From contig NZ_STFF01000013.1 of NCBI RefSeq assembly GCF_004834005.1, forward strand, positions 62,001-126,000: a DNA stretch of 64,000 nt, read 5' to 3'. The position numbers and the translations under genes were made by a program. Shown here piece by piece: positions 8,762-18,400 of this stretch; position 1 is the stretch's first letter; the number at the start of each line of letters is the position of its first letter. The notes below the pieces were generated by a model that was not told where the DNA came from, did not search any database, and saw nothing but the letters and a program-made list of their open reading frames with translations. Source of the DNA: Niastella caeni (GTDB lineage: Bacteria; Bacteroidota; Bacteroidia; Chitinophagales; Chitinophagaceae).

Positions 8762-9703
8762 ATGAGCACATCCACGAGTCACATTACCGGATTGTTAGCT
8801 GCACCTTTTACACCTATGCATGCTGATGGAACCATTAATTTCGACAAAGTACCAGATATAGTGAACCTTTTAATTGATAATAAGGTGAAAGGTATGTTTG
8901 TTTGCGGCAGCACCGGTGAAGGCCCTTCTCTTACCACAGAAGAAAGAAAACAACTGGCAGCAGCATTTGTAAAAGCAGCGAATAAAAGATTACTGGTATT
9001 TGTGCACGTTGGGCATAACAGTATAACAGAAGCGCGTGAACTGGCAGCCCATGCCAAAGAGATTGGCGCAGATTGTATTTCTGCTACGCCTTCCACATAT
9101 TTTAAAGTAGATTCCATTGACCTGCTGGTATCGTGTTTACAGGAAATTGCAAAAGGCGCACCGTCATTGCCATTATACTATTATAATATTCCGGCTTTAA
9201 CCGGGATCAGCCTCGATATGGTAAAATTGCTGGAGAAAGCAGGGGAGGCCATCCCTTCATTTGCCGGTATTAAATATACTGCCCCCTTGATCCATGACTA
9301 CCAGGCATGTGTTAACTTCAACAATAATAAATACGACATTTTGTATGGTACCGATGAAATGTTGTTAGGCGCCTTGGCTACCGGTGCAAAAGGTTTTATT
9401 GGCAGTACCTATAATTTTATTGCGCCTTTATACAATGCATTGATCGAAGAGTTTAATAATGGTAATCTGAAAGAAGCGCAACGACTGCAATATATTTCCG
9501 TAGAAATGGTACGAATAATTGTAAAGTATGGCGGATTGCGGGCGCAAAAAGCGATGATGAAACTGATCGGTTGCGATTGCGGCAATGTGCGCTATCCGCT
9601 GAATCCGTTTGCAGTGCATGAATACAAATTGCTGGAAACCGATCTGAGAAATATTGGTTTCTTTGAGTGGGTTTGTAAGCCGAAGGCGGCTGTTGTATCT
9701 TAA
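8762..9703 (+). CDS. nanA: N-acetylneuraminate lyase
   Basis: The 313-residue product splits N-acetylneuraminate into N-acetylmannosamine and pyruvate in the cytoplasm. It is a DapA-superfamily TIM barrel. GSTGEG (49-54) binds the carboxylate of the substrate. YYYNIPALTG contains the catalytic Tyr141. The Schiff-base lysine is Lys171 in FAGIKYTAP. The YNIPALTG phrase favours sialic-acid lyase over dihydrodipicolinate synthase. It starts 22 bp after the sialidase gene and is clearly in its operon. No N-acetylmannosamine kinase or epimerase gene is present in the window, so the next steps must be encoded elsewhere. Confidence 0.92.
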   Translation: MSTSTSHITGLLAAPFTPMHADGTINFDKVPDIVNLLIDNKVKGMFVCGSTGEGPSLTTEERKQLAAAFVKAANKRLLVFVHVGHNSITEARELAAHAKEIGADCISATPSTYFKVDSIDLLVSCLQEIAKGAPSLPLYYYNIPALTGISLDMVKLLEKAGEAIPSFAGIKYTAPLIHDYQACVNFNNNKYDILYGTDEMLLGALATGAKGFIGSTYNFIAPLYNALIEEFNNGNLKEAQRLQYISVEMVRIIVKYGGLRAQKAMMKLIGCDCGNVRYPLNPFAVHEYKLLETDLRNIGFFEWVCKPKAAVVS

Positions 9704-9840
9704 ATGGTGAGTGGCGAGTAGCTAGTGGGGAAAGCCAAAAAAGGAATAGCTGATAAAAGCGAGGCCCAATATTAATGGCGAGTGACCCGTAAGGTCCTTA
9801 CTAGCCACTAGCCACTTACTACTAGCTTTAACGAACGAAT
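9704..9840. repeat. Intergenic word-repeat element, left of the symporter gene
   Basis: The gap is built of near-heptad words: GAGTGGC GAGTAGC TAGTGGG, and later CTAGCCA CTAGCCA CTTACTA. The segment 9710-9731 is repeated in inverted orientation at 12527-12548 with one mismatch in 22, so related elements flank the transporter gene. Internal pairing within the gap is also possible. Confidence 0.6.
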
Positions 9841-12438
9841 ATGAAAAAACGATTCTTACATATATTTCTTCTCCTTCTAAGTTTAACCAGCTTCGGGAAT
9901 GATACCACCAAACCCTACCTCCAATGGGCGCAATTGACCGCTATTCCAGACCAGGTGGGTTTTGCCGGTTCTTTTGCCGGCGTATCTAACGGCGCGTTGC
10001 TGGTTGCCGGTGGTTCCAACTTCGGTGTAGGCGGTACGCCCTGGAATGGTGGCGTTAAAACCTGGTATGATAAAATATTTGTGCTGGAGCAGGCCAATGG
10101 CCAATGGAAAGAAGCTGGTCGCTTGCCCCATCCATTAGCATATGGCGTCTCCTGCACCTGGCAGGATGGCGTGATCATCGCCGGCGGCAGTGACGCTACA
10201 AAACATTACAGTGAGGTGTTGATGTTGCGTTATAAAAATGGAACAATCGAAACAGAGAACCTGCCTTCCTTGCCAGCAACCATTGCCAACGCCTGCGGCA
10301 TTATTATCGGTTCCAAACTATATATAGCTGGTGGCATAAAAGAACCAGGGGCAACCCAGGCTGAAAAAAATTATTGGGTGTTGGATCTGTTACAACCTGC
10401 GGCACAACGGGCATGGACGACTTTAGAACCCTGGCCTGGTGCGGGTAGAATGTTGGCTGTAGCTGGTGCACAGGAAGGTGCTTTCTATTTAATAAGCGGT
10501 GTTGCATTGTCGAAACAGCCAGGCATTAGCACGGTTCACCGTACCTTTTTAAAAGATGCGTACAAGTATGTGCCCGGTAAATCCGCCGGCTGGCGGAGCA
10601 TTGCCGATCTGCCACAATCAGTAGCAGCAGCGCCATCGCCTGCATTTACTACCGGACAAACGCATTTGTTGGTATTTGGCGGCGATAACGGAAACTATTT
10701 TGATCAGAATGCGTCGCTGCAGCAAAAGCATCCGGGCTTTTCGCGCGAGGTATGGATGTATAATTCTATTACCGATTCATGGAGCACAATAGGAGCGGTG
10801 CTTACCGAAAAAAAGGCAGATGTGGAGAGCAACCCCAATGCCAGTACCTGGGCGCCGGTTACCACAACTTCGGTTGTTTGGAATGGTAACCTGGTGCTGC
10901 CAGGTGGCGAAGTGCGCCCCGGTACCCGTACCAACCGGGTATTGATGGCAACTCCCATACAGCCTCCCGGTGGTTTCTACCTGTTCGACTGGACCATTGT
11001 TGGCATTTACTTTTTGCTGGTGATCGCTATCAGCGTAATTGTATCGCGCAATATGCAACGCACTACCAGTGGTTTCTTTTTGGGCGGCGGAAAAATTCCC
11101 TGGTGGGCAGCGGGGTTGAGCATCTTTGGTTCTAAATTAAGCGCCCTTACTTTTATTGCCATTCCTGCCAAAGCTTATGCCACCGATTGGGTATACCTGT
11201 TGAACAATGTAATGATTGTGGTGGTGGCGCCGATAGTCGTGTATTTTTATCTGCCGTATTTCCGTAAACTCAAACTCACCAGTGTTTACGAATACCTGAA
11301 CATCCGGTTCAACCGAAAAGTGAAATGGCTGGGCAGCTTAACGTTTGTATTGTTCCAGGTTAGCCGGTTGGGCATTGTTATTTATTTACCGGCGCTGGTG
11401 CTGAGTGCGGTTACCGGTATCGATATTTTTGTTTGTATCATTGGCACCAGCCTGATCACTACTGCGTATAGCGTATCGGGTGGCATTGAAGCCGTGGTTT
11501 GGACAGAAGTAATGCAGGTGGGTGTACTGCTGGGCGGCGCGCTGGCGACCTTATTTTTTATTGCCAGCTCTATGAATGGCGGGTTTGGTCAATTGTTCAC
11601 TGAAGCCATGCAGCACGATAAATTCCGGCTGGCCATCACTGATTGGACGATCACCGAACCGGTGTTATGGGTAGTGTTTATCGGTGGATTTCTTACCCAG
11701 CTTGTTACTTATTCTTCTGACCAGGTAGTGGTGCAACGCTATCTCACCACTTCTACCGAAAAAGAAGCTAAGAAATCAATCTACACCAATGCCATCCTGG
11801 TAATACCTGCCTCACTTATTTTTTTCAGTGTAGGTACTGCGTTATGGGTATATTACAAACACCATCCGGCCGCATTAAATCCGCATGGCCGTACCGACGA
11901 TGTATTCCCCTGGTATATCAGCAACCAGTTGCCTTCGGGTTTGGCCGGGTTAGTGATTGCCGGGTTGTTTGCGGCCACCATGTCAACCATCAGTAGCAGC
12001 ATGAATTCCATTGCCACGGTCATTACTACCGATTTTTATCAAAGTGTTCGACCTGCCAGTACCGACAGGCAACGGTTTGTTTTTGCCCGTTATGCAACCG
12101 TAGTGTTAGGCGGGTTGGGTTGTTTGATTGCAGTGTACATGGTTTACCTGCGCAATGCCTCTATTTGGGACCAGTACATTAAAATAATCGGGTTATTTGG
12201 CGGTTGCCTGGCGGGCATGTTCGTGGCGGGCATTTTCTTCCCGCGTATTCACAGTACCGGAATTATAACAGGTTTTATTGTAAGCGCCATCAGCCTGTAT
12301 TTTATTCAGGCAGCAGGCATCATAAATTTCTTCCTGTATCCCGTAGTGGCAGTGCTCATTTGTGTGCTGGTAGCGTATATTACTAGTATAATGGTATCTG
12401 GTAAAAAAGCAACACAGTATAAGGCTAGTAGTAAATAG
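9841..12438 (+). CDS. Kelch (mutarotase-like) domain fused to a sodium/solute symporter
   Basis: This 865-residue protein joins two parts. Residues 1-20 look like a signal peptide. Residues about 25-375 form a Kelch beta-propeller with repeated phrases such as GVSNGALLVAGGSNFGVGG, DGVIIAGGSD and KLYIAGGI, like the NanM family of sialic-acid mutarotases. From about residue 383 a sodium:solute symporter (SSS) core begins at DWTIVGIYFLLVIAISVIVS, with GGGKIPWWAAGLSIFGSKLS and at least twelve hydrophobic helices. The Kelch part would lie in the periplasm and could convert alpha- to beta-sialic acid directly at the mouth of the transporter. It lies 137 bp after nanA on the same strand. The fusion is seen in the sequence; the substrate is inferred from context. 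Confidence 0.88.
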   Translation: MKKRFLHIFLLLLSLTSFGNDTTKPYLQWAQLTAIPDQVGFAGSFAGVSNGALLVAGGSNFGVGGTPWNGGVKTWYDKIFVLEQANGQWKEAGRLPHPLAYGVSCTWQDGVIIAGGSDATKHYSEVLMLRYKNGTIETENLPSLPATIANACGIIIGSKLYIAGGIKEPGATQAEKNYWVLDLLQPAAQRAWTTLEPWPGAGRMLAVAGAQEGAFYLISGVALSKQPGISTVHRTFLKDAYKYVPGKSAGWRSIADLPQSVAAAPSPAFTTGQTHLLVFGGDNGNYFDQNASLQQKHPGFSREVWMYNSITDSWSTIGAVLTEKKADVESNPNASTWAPVTTTSVVWNGNLVLPGGEVRPGTRTNRVLMATPIQPPGGFYLFDWTIVGIYFLLVIAISVIVSRNMQRTTSGFFLGGGKIPWWAAGLSIFGSKLSALTFIAIPAKAYATDWVYLLNNVMIVVVAPIVVYFYLPYFRKLKLTSVYEYLNIRFNRKVKWLGSLTFVLFQVSRLGIVIYLPALVLSAVTGIDIFVCIIGTSLITTAYSVSGGIEAVVWTEVMQVGVLLGGALATLFFIASSMNGGFGQLFTEAMQHDKFRLAITDWTITEPVLWVVFIGGFLTQLVTYSSDQVVVQRYLTTSTEKEAKKSIYTNAILVIPASLIFFSVGTALWVYYKHHPAALNPHGRTDDVFPWYISNQLPSGLAGLVIAGLFAATMSTISSSMNSIATVITTDFYQSVRPASTDRQRFVFARYATVVLGGLGCLIAVYMVYLRNASIWDQYIKIIGLFGGCLAGMFVAGIFFPRIHSTGIITGFIVSAISLYFIQAAGIINFFLYPVVAVLICVLVAYITSIMVSGKKATQYKASSK

Positions 12439-12557
12439 CAAGTGGCGAGTAGGGTTACTACTTGCTACCTTCCTACTCAATTATTTTCAGGCTTCGGTTT
12501 TTATCGGCCATCCCCTCAATTGGCCTTCCCCACTAGCTACTTGCCACTGACCACTCG
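12439..12557. repeat. Intergenic word-repeat hairpin, right of the symporter gene
   Basis: Left words (AGCAAGT GGCGAGT AGGG) and right words (CACTAGC TACTTGC CACTGAC CACTCGC) face each other and can pair. The gap separates convergent genes, so a bidirectional transcription stop is plausible. The right arm is the inverted partner of 9710-9731. Confidence 0.6.
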
Positions 12558-13394
12558 CTAAAGTTTATAACTATACTCGATCTTCCCGATCAGCATTTTG
12601 TTCTTGCTAAAACACTCATCTTTCTGTTTTAATCCTTTTTCATCGTACCGGTAAAACCATTTCTGGTAATCTACGCCGCCGCTGGTAGTAACCAGCATCA
12701 TGGCAATGCGGCCGGCTTCATCGTATTCAAAAATATAATCGGGTAATAATTTTTTAACGCGGCTATTGTATCTTACCACATCGGTTAACCGGTTCTTATC
12801 ATCGTAATAATAATAAACCACTGGTTGTTCATTGCCGGCATGTACGCTTCTTTCTTCGCTCACATTCTCTTTTTCATCCAGTTTAAAATTCACAATAGTG
12901 GTATCTGAACCGCCCTTTATTTTCAGCATTTTTTCGGGCTTACCTGCTTTGTTGTAAAACCAGAAATGTTGTTCCCGGGTTGTATACCCACCGGGTGAAA
13001 ACGACATATTGGTAATGCCGCTTATCTGGTTGTTGGCATCGTACGTATATTGAATAACTACCTTATTGCCGTCGGTGGTATCGATGCTCTGGATCAACTG
13101 TCCCTTATCGTTAAAATAATGCGTGATCTCGTCTTTACCGCTCAGGCTGGTGGTGGTTTCGGTAGTGATCGTAGCAAAGTTGGCCGATACGGTTTGCGAA
13201 CCGCCAAAACCTTCAATGGGCTGGTTATTGTTATCGAAGCTGGTCATTTTCACCGAGCGCACTTTATTGGCCAGGTATACAGCCCGTTTTTTGACAATTT
13301 CATTGGTCATCACCAGGTCATTGTAATAGTGCTGGCTGTATGCTGTATGAGCAATAAAACTAATAAGAAGAGTTAACCCCAATATTCTGGTCAT
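12558..13394 (-). CDS. Exported protein with YD/RHS-like repeats
   Basis: The 278-residue product has a signal peptide (cleavage near TAYSQ). The mature part is a run of beta-hairpin units of the type seen in YD or RHS repeats: HYFNDKGQLIQ, YTYDANNQISGI, YYYYDDKNRLTDV, FEYDEAGRIAMM and FYRYDEKGLKQ. It is far too short to be an RHS toxin and has no C-terminal effector. It resembles small secreted proteins found widely in Bacteroidota with no known role. It converges on the symporter gene, and no operon partner is evident. Confidence 0.6.
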   Translation of the reverse strand: MTRILGLTLLISFIAHTAYSQHYYNDLVMTNEIVKKRAVYLANKVRSVKMTSFDNNNQPIEGFGGSQTVSANFATITTETTTSLSGKDEITHYFNDKGQLIQSIDTTDGNKVVIQYTYDANNQISGITNMSFSPGGYTTREQHFWFYNKAGKPEKMLKIKGGSDTTIVNFKLDEKENVSEERSVHAGNEQPVVYYYYDDKNRLTDVVRYNSRVKKLLPDYIFEYDEAGRIAMMLVTTSGGVDYQKWFYRYDEKGLKQKDECFSKNKMLIGKIEYSYKL

Positions 13395-13515
13395 ATTATA
13401 AACAGCTTATTTTTTTAGCGCTTTAGTAACGAATAATTTGGTCCAATAATACAACGTCTATGTGAATTTTTCTCTAAAATAACCCGTTTCCTTATTTTTA
13501 GTTAAAATTTCCACT

Positions 13516-14688
13516 TTGTCACATAGTAAAGAACGTCATGAGAAAATTTGCCTGAATTGTAATGCTGAACTAAATGGAAGGTATTGTCATATATGTGGAC
13601 AGGAAAATATTGAGCCAAAAGAAACAGTATGGGGCCTCATCAGCCATTTTTTTTACGACATTACCCATTACGACGGCAAATTTTTCAGTACAACTAAATA
13701 CCTGATAACCCGCCCCGGTTTCTTACCAAAAGAATACATTGAAGGCCGGCGTGCCCGTTACCTGCATCCCATCAGGATGTATGTTTTTTCTTCGGCTGTA
13801 TTTTTTATTATTTTTTATTCCATGTTCACTTTTAACTGGGCCGAAAAGCGGGACCAGAAGAGAATGAAAGCAGACAATGCGAAAGTTGCCAAAAATACGC
13901 TTGACTCAGCTAAAATAGAGGCGCTGGCCAGTGCAAAAGACAAAAGCGATTCTGCGGTTATAGAGATCGCCTTCGACAATGCAGTTAAACCGTACATTTT
14001 AGCGCTGGAAGAAGATGAAGAAGATACAGTTGGCACAACTGATAAATGGAAGGAAAAGTACCGGAAGAAAAAAGAAGCAAGAGAAAAGAAGGAAAAAGAA
14101 AGAAAGGAAGGCCCTGATATCAATGTAACCTACTCTGAAACACAGTATACCAGCATCAGTCAATATGATTCTGTACAGAAAACCCTGCCTGCCGATCAGC
14201 GGGATAGCTGGCTTGAACGCAAGGTTGAACATCGCAAAATAGAATTGAAAGCACGATATAAGGACAATGAGCGGGCCCTTTGGAGTGACCTGCTTCAAAA
14301 ATTCACCCATACATTTCCCTACCTGTTGTTTGTATCATTGCCATTGTATGCCTTTTATCTGAAGCTACTGTACTACCGGCGCAAACAGTTCCTGTATGTT
14401 ACACACGGCATATTCTTAATATACCTGTATATCTTTACCTTCATTGATCTTTTAGTGTACTTTGGAGTAGACAAAATAAAGGATACCCTGGGCTGGGGCT
14501 GGATCGGCTGGCTGGAAGCAGTGGTATTGTTATACGGGATATTTTATGCATTCTTGGCTATGCTTAAATTTTATGGCCAGGGCATTGGAAAAACATTGCT
14601 CAAATTCATTATCCTGAACATACTTGCTTTCTGGTCCATCATATTTTTGTTCACGGTATTCTTTTTATTTGCCGTATATAAACTTTAA
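13516..14688 (+). CDS. DUF3667 membrane protein
   Basis: The 390-residue product starts at a TTG codon; no ATG is in frame before residue 92. The N-terminus has a zinc-ribbon-like pair of CxxC motifs (CLNC and CHIC), followed by the DUF3667 signature around KYLITRPGFLPKEYIEGRRA. One membrane segment follows (about 92-108), then a long charged, probably coiled-coil, stretch (about 110-260) rich in Lys and Glu. The C-terminal half holds four more membrane segments. The function of the family is unknown. It lies 12 bp before mazG, so the two genes probably share a transcript. Confidence 0.75.
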   Translation: MSHSKERHEKICLNCNAELNGRYCHICGQENIEPKETVWGLISHFFYDITHYDGKFFSTTKYLITRPGFLPKEYIEGRRARYLHPIRMYVFSSAVFFIIFYSMFTFNWAEKRDQKRMKADNAKVAKNTLDSAKIEALASAKDKSDSAVIEIAFDNAVKPYILALEEDEEDTVGTTDKWKEKYRKKKEAREKKEKERKEGPDINVTYSETQYTSISQYDSVQKTLPADQRDSWLERKVEHRKIELKARYKDNERALWSDLLQKFTHTFPYLLFVSLPLYAFYLKLLYYRRKQFLYVTHGIFLIYLYIFTFIDLLVYFGVDKIKDTLGWGWIGWLEAVVLLYGIFYAFLAMLKFYGQGIGKTLLKFIILNILAFWSIIFLFTVFFLFAVYKL

Positions 14689-14700
14689 CAAATTGAGATT

Positions 14701-15483
14701 ATGCAACAACAAGCGGTGGGCGAAGCATTTATGCGACTGGTAACTATAATGGACGATCTGCGTGAAAAATGTCCCTGGGATAAAAAGCAAACCGAGCAAA
14801 CATTACGGCCGTTAACAATAGAAGAAATGTACGAACTGGCCGATGCCATCACCGAAAACGACTGGAAGGGAATAAAAGAAGAACTGGGCGATCTGTTGTT
14901 GCATATAGTATTTTATGCAAAGATTGGGGCTGAACAGCAACAGTTTACCCTCACAGAGGCAATTAATGGCATTTGCGAGAAGCTCATCAGCCGCCATCCG
15001 CATATCTATGGCGATGTGCAGGTTAAGGATGAGGAGGAAGTAAAGCAGAACTGGGAAAAGCTGAAATTAAAAGAAGGGAAGAAGTCGGTGCTGAGCGGTG
15101 TGCCGGTTTCGCTGCCGGCAGTGGTAAAAGCCACCCGTTTGCAGGAAAAAGCCCGCCAGGTTGGGTTTGAATGGGATAACCGCGACCAGGTTTGGGATAA
15201 AGTGACCGAAGAAACGGAGGAATTGCATGAAGCGGTAGCCGCCAATGAAAAGCACCGTATAGAAGAGGAGTTTGGCGACCTGCTGTTTTCCCTGATCAAT
15301 TACGCACGATTTTTGCAGATAGATGCGGAGAACGCACTCGAAAAGACCAATAAAAAATTTATTTCGCGGTTTACCCGCATGGAGCAGGTGGCGTTACAAC
15401 AGGGGAAACCCCTGGCCGATATGACCCTGGCGGAAATGGATGCCATCTGGAACTCGATAAAAAAACAAAACCCCGATAATTGA
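14701..15483 (+). CDS. mazG: Nucleoside triphosphate pyrophosphohydrolase MazG
   Basis: The 260-residue product hydrolyses NTPs to NMP and pyrophosphate. It shows the tandem MazG layout: an N-terminal repeat with CPWDKKQT and the metal-binding EEMYELADAI plus EELGDLLLHIVFYA, then a second repeat with EETEELHEAV and EEFGDLLFSLINYAR. Length is standard for full-length MazG. Its TGA stop overlaps the TTG start of the sensor-kinase gene, pointing to translational coupling. Confidence 0.93.
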   Translation: MQQQAVGEAFMRLVTIMDDLREKCPWDKKQTEQTLRPLTIEEMYELADAITENDWKGIKEELGDLLLHIVFYAKIGAEQQQFTLTEAINGICEKLISRHPHIYGDVQVKDEEEVKQNWEKLKLKEGKKSVLSGVPVSLPAVVKATRLQEKARQVGFEWDNRDQVWDKVTEETEELHEAVAANEKHRIEEEFGDLLFSLINYARFLQIDAENALEKTNKKFISRFTRMEQVALQQGKPLADMTLAEMDAIWNSIKKQNPDN

Positions 15484-18400
15484 AGCATTTGCAGCACAAA
15501 TTATTAAACAGGCATACGTATACATTATTGGCTGCCATAGCCCTGTTTACCCTCGGTTATTTTTTGAACAGGTATGTTACCGATGTTACCTCGCCCCGTT
15601 ATTTTGCCCGTCTTATTCAAAACAGGATCCAGGAAAAGGAAAAAGATTTTCAGCAACTGACCAGCGATACGACCTTAATGGGTTCGCTCGTTGATCAAAC
15701 TTATACCGATGCCACGCTGCAGGGTTTGCTGGATACGGAAAAGGGGTACGGTTTATACATATACGATGAAACAGAGTTTGATGTACCACCTGCACTGCTT
15801 TTTTGGAATACACAATTAATTCTACCAGTTAAAAATTTATCAGAGGACAGTATGAGCAGCCGACTTGAGCGGCTCTCAAATGGTATTTATATTCATACTG
15901 CCCGCGTATTGTATCTGCGGAACGACCGGCGCCTGATCGCAGAAGCGCTGATACCGGTAATGAGGAAATGGCAGTATAATGTGGAAACGGAAAATCTGCA
16001 GAAGGAGTTTGTTGATTTGAAAGGCGCTACACGGCAGGTTGACATCTCCAATACGGTAACCGATTTCCCGATAAAAAACCTCGCTGGCGATGTATTGTTC
16101 TATCTGCAGCAAAACACGTTGAACGGCCGCCCACATAACACGTGGGTGATACTGGTGGTGATAGCCGGGTTTTCTCTATTGTTTTTATTTCTGCACCAGT
16201 TGGCCGATTACGTTTGCCGTAATTATGGCATCTGGTATGGCATAGCCCTGCTGGCCGGTGCGGTTGGCGCCATGCGGTTAATTGTGTATGGTTTTCCTGA
16301 TATTCTTGCCTTGCGCCAGTTCGAGTTGTTCGATCCCTCTATTTATGGGTCCAGTTATATCTTAAGTTCGCTCGGCGATCTGCTGATCAATGCCCTTTTG
16401 TTATGCTGGGTGCTCACCTTCATTAACCGGCGTATAAATATCCCGGCTATCCACCCTTATCCCGAACCCTGGGCGAACTGGCTGGTGCTTGTGGTAACGG
16501 TAAGCGCCCTGGTAATTGTAACCTTTACGTTTGCCGCCATTTTGCAAACCATGGTATCGGATGCCAAGATCTCTTTTAACGTTACCAACTTCTTCAGTTT
16601 AATTGCAACACCATATAGTTTTGTAGGGTTTATGGTGCTGGCTGTGCTGGCGCTGAGCTATTTTTTCATGTCGCAGATCTTACTGACCGTGGCCGGAAAA
16701 ATGGTAGGCGACCGGAATTACTTTATGTTCATAATTGCCGCTGCTATTGGATTAATGATATTGTCACTAACCGGTAACCACAGTATTGTAGAACTGAACC
16801 TGTATGTATTGCTCTGGTTGCTGGCATTTATGTGGCTGATGCAACAACGCATTTTTGCCGGCCTTAACTTCAGGCTGAATGTTTCGGAAGTATTGTTCTG
16901 GCTGTTTGTGTTCTCTTTCTCCATGTCGGCCGTGATCATTTTTGAGAACAGAAAACTTGAACTGGAAGACCGCAAACGTTTTGCAGCAAAACTGGCGTTG
17001 CAGGCCGATCCTACCAGTGAGCACCTGTTGAGTGTTAACATGGCGTATATCGACAGCAATTTCGTGGTGCAGAACATGGCCCGCTTCAGCAAGCCGCAAA
17101 CCAATGCTTATCTTAAAGACAGCATTGTACGAAAAAGCGATCTGATAAATTATAAATATAATATCAGGATCTTCACGTTCGATTCTTCCGATGTGCCCCT
17201 GTACAATGATGAACAGGCCTCATACGATACCCTGAATACGATCTTCCAGATCCAGGGTAAGAAAACAGCCATACCAGGTATGCGGTTCTTTGAACGTTCG
17301 TTCGATAAATTCGCCTACATCTTCAAACGGGAAATTAACGATGGAAAGCAAAAACTGGGTTCTATATTCATACTGGCCGATCCACGGCGATACAAAACCG
17401 AAGCGTTAACACCGGAATTGTTCAGGCAAAACAGCGTCCTGCTGCCTGAACAGTATTCCAGCGTGTACTCATACGCCATTTACGACAGTACCCGCAACCT
17501 GATCCTGAATTACAACGATTATGCCTTTCCAACTCATTTGGCCAACTGGCTTATACCAACGGAAGAATTTGAACGCCGCCGCAATAATTCTTTTGAAGAA
17601 TTGTGGCACCGGCCTTCTTCAGATAAAGTTGTGATCATTGCCCGCAAAAGGAATTCACTTATTGAGGCCATCACCTTGTTCGCTTACCTGTTCAGTACCT
17701 TTTTGTTCCTGCTGGCATTTTACCGGCTCGGTTCCATTATCATCCGAAGCCGCTTGCATTGGTCGATATTGAAACAGTACATGCAGTTAAACATCCGGTC
17801 GCAAATTCACAGTACGATCCTGATGGTAAGTTTGCTGTCCTTTATCGTGATCGGGGTGGCAACCATTCTTTTCTTCATTAACCGGTATCAGCGTAATAAC
17901 CAGGACCGGCTTACCCGCGCCATGCAGATCATGGTGAACCAGGTGCAGTCGCATATTAACCAACAACATCCTTTGGGGGCAGACTCTTTATTCTATGAAC
18001 CGGTGTTCAACGAGCAAATGGAGCGGTTGATACAGGAAATTTCTGAAGTGCATGGTATGGATGTAAACCTTTATGATACCGTAGGAGGATTAAGGGTTAC
18101 CAGCAACCAGGAAACGAATATTTATACAAGCGGGGTATTAAGTACTAAAATGAACCCGCTGGCATATTACCGGTTGTACCATTTACAACAGATACAAACA
18201 GTGACCAATGAACAGGTGGGTAAGCTGGATTATCTGAGTATCTATTCACCCATTCGCAACGAACGCGGGCATGCCGTTGCCTTTTTGAATATACCATCGT
18301 ACACTACGCAAACCGAGTTGAAACAGGAGATCTCCAACTTCGTGGTAACGGTCATTAACCTGAACGCATTCATCTTCCTGATAGCGGGTGGAATAGCGTT

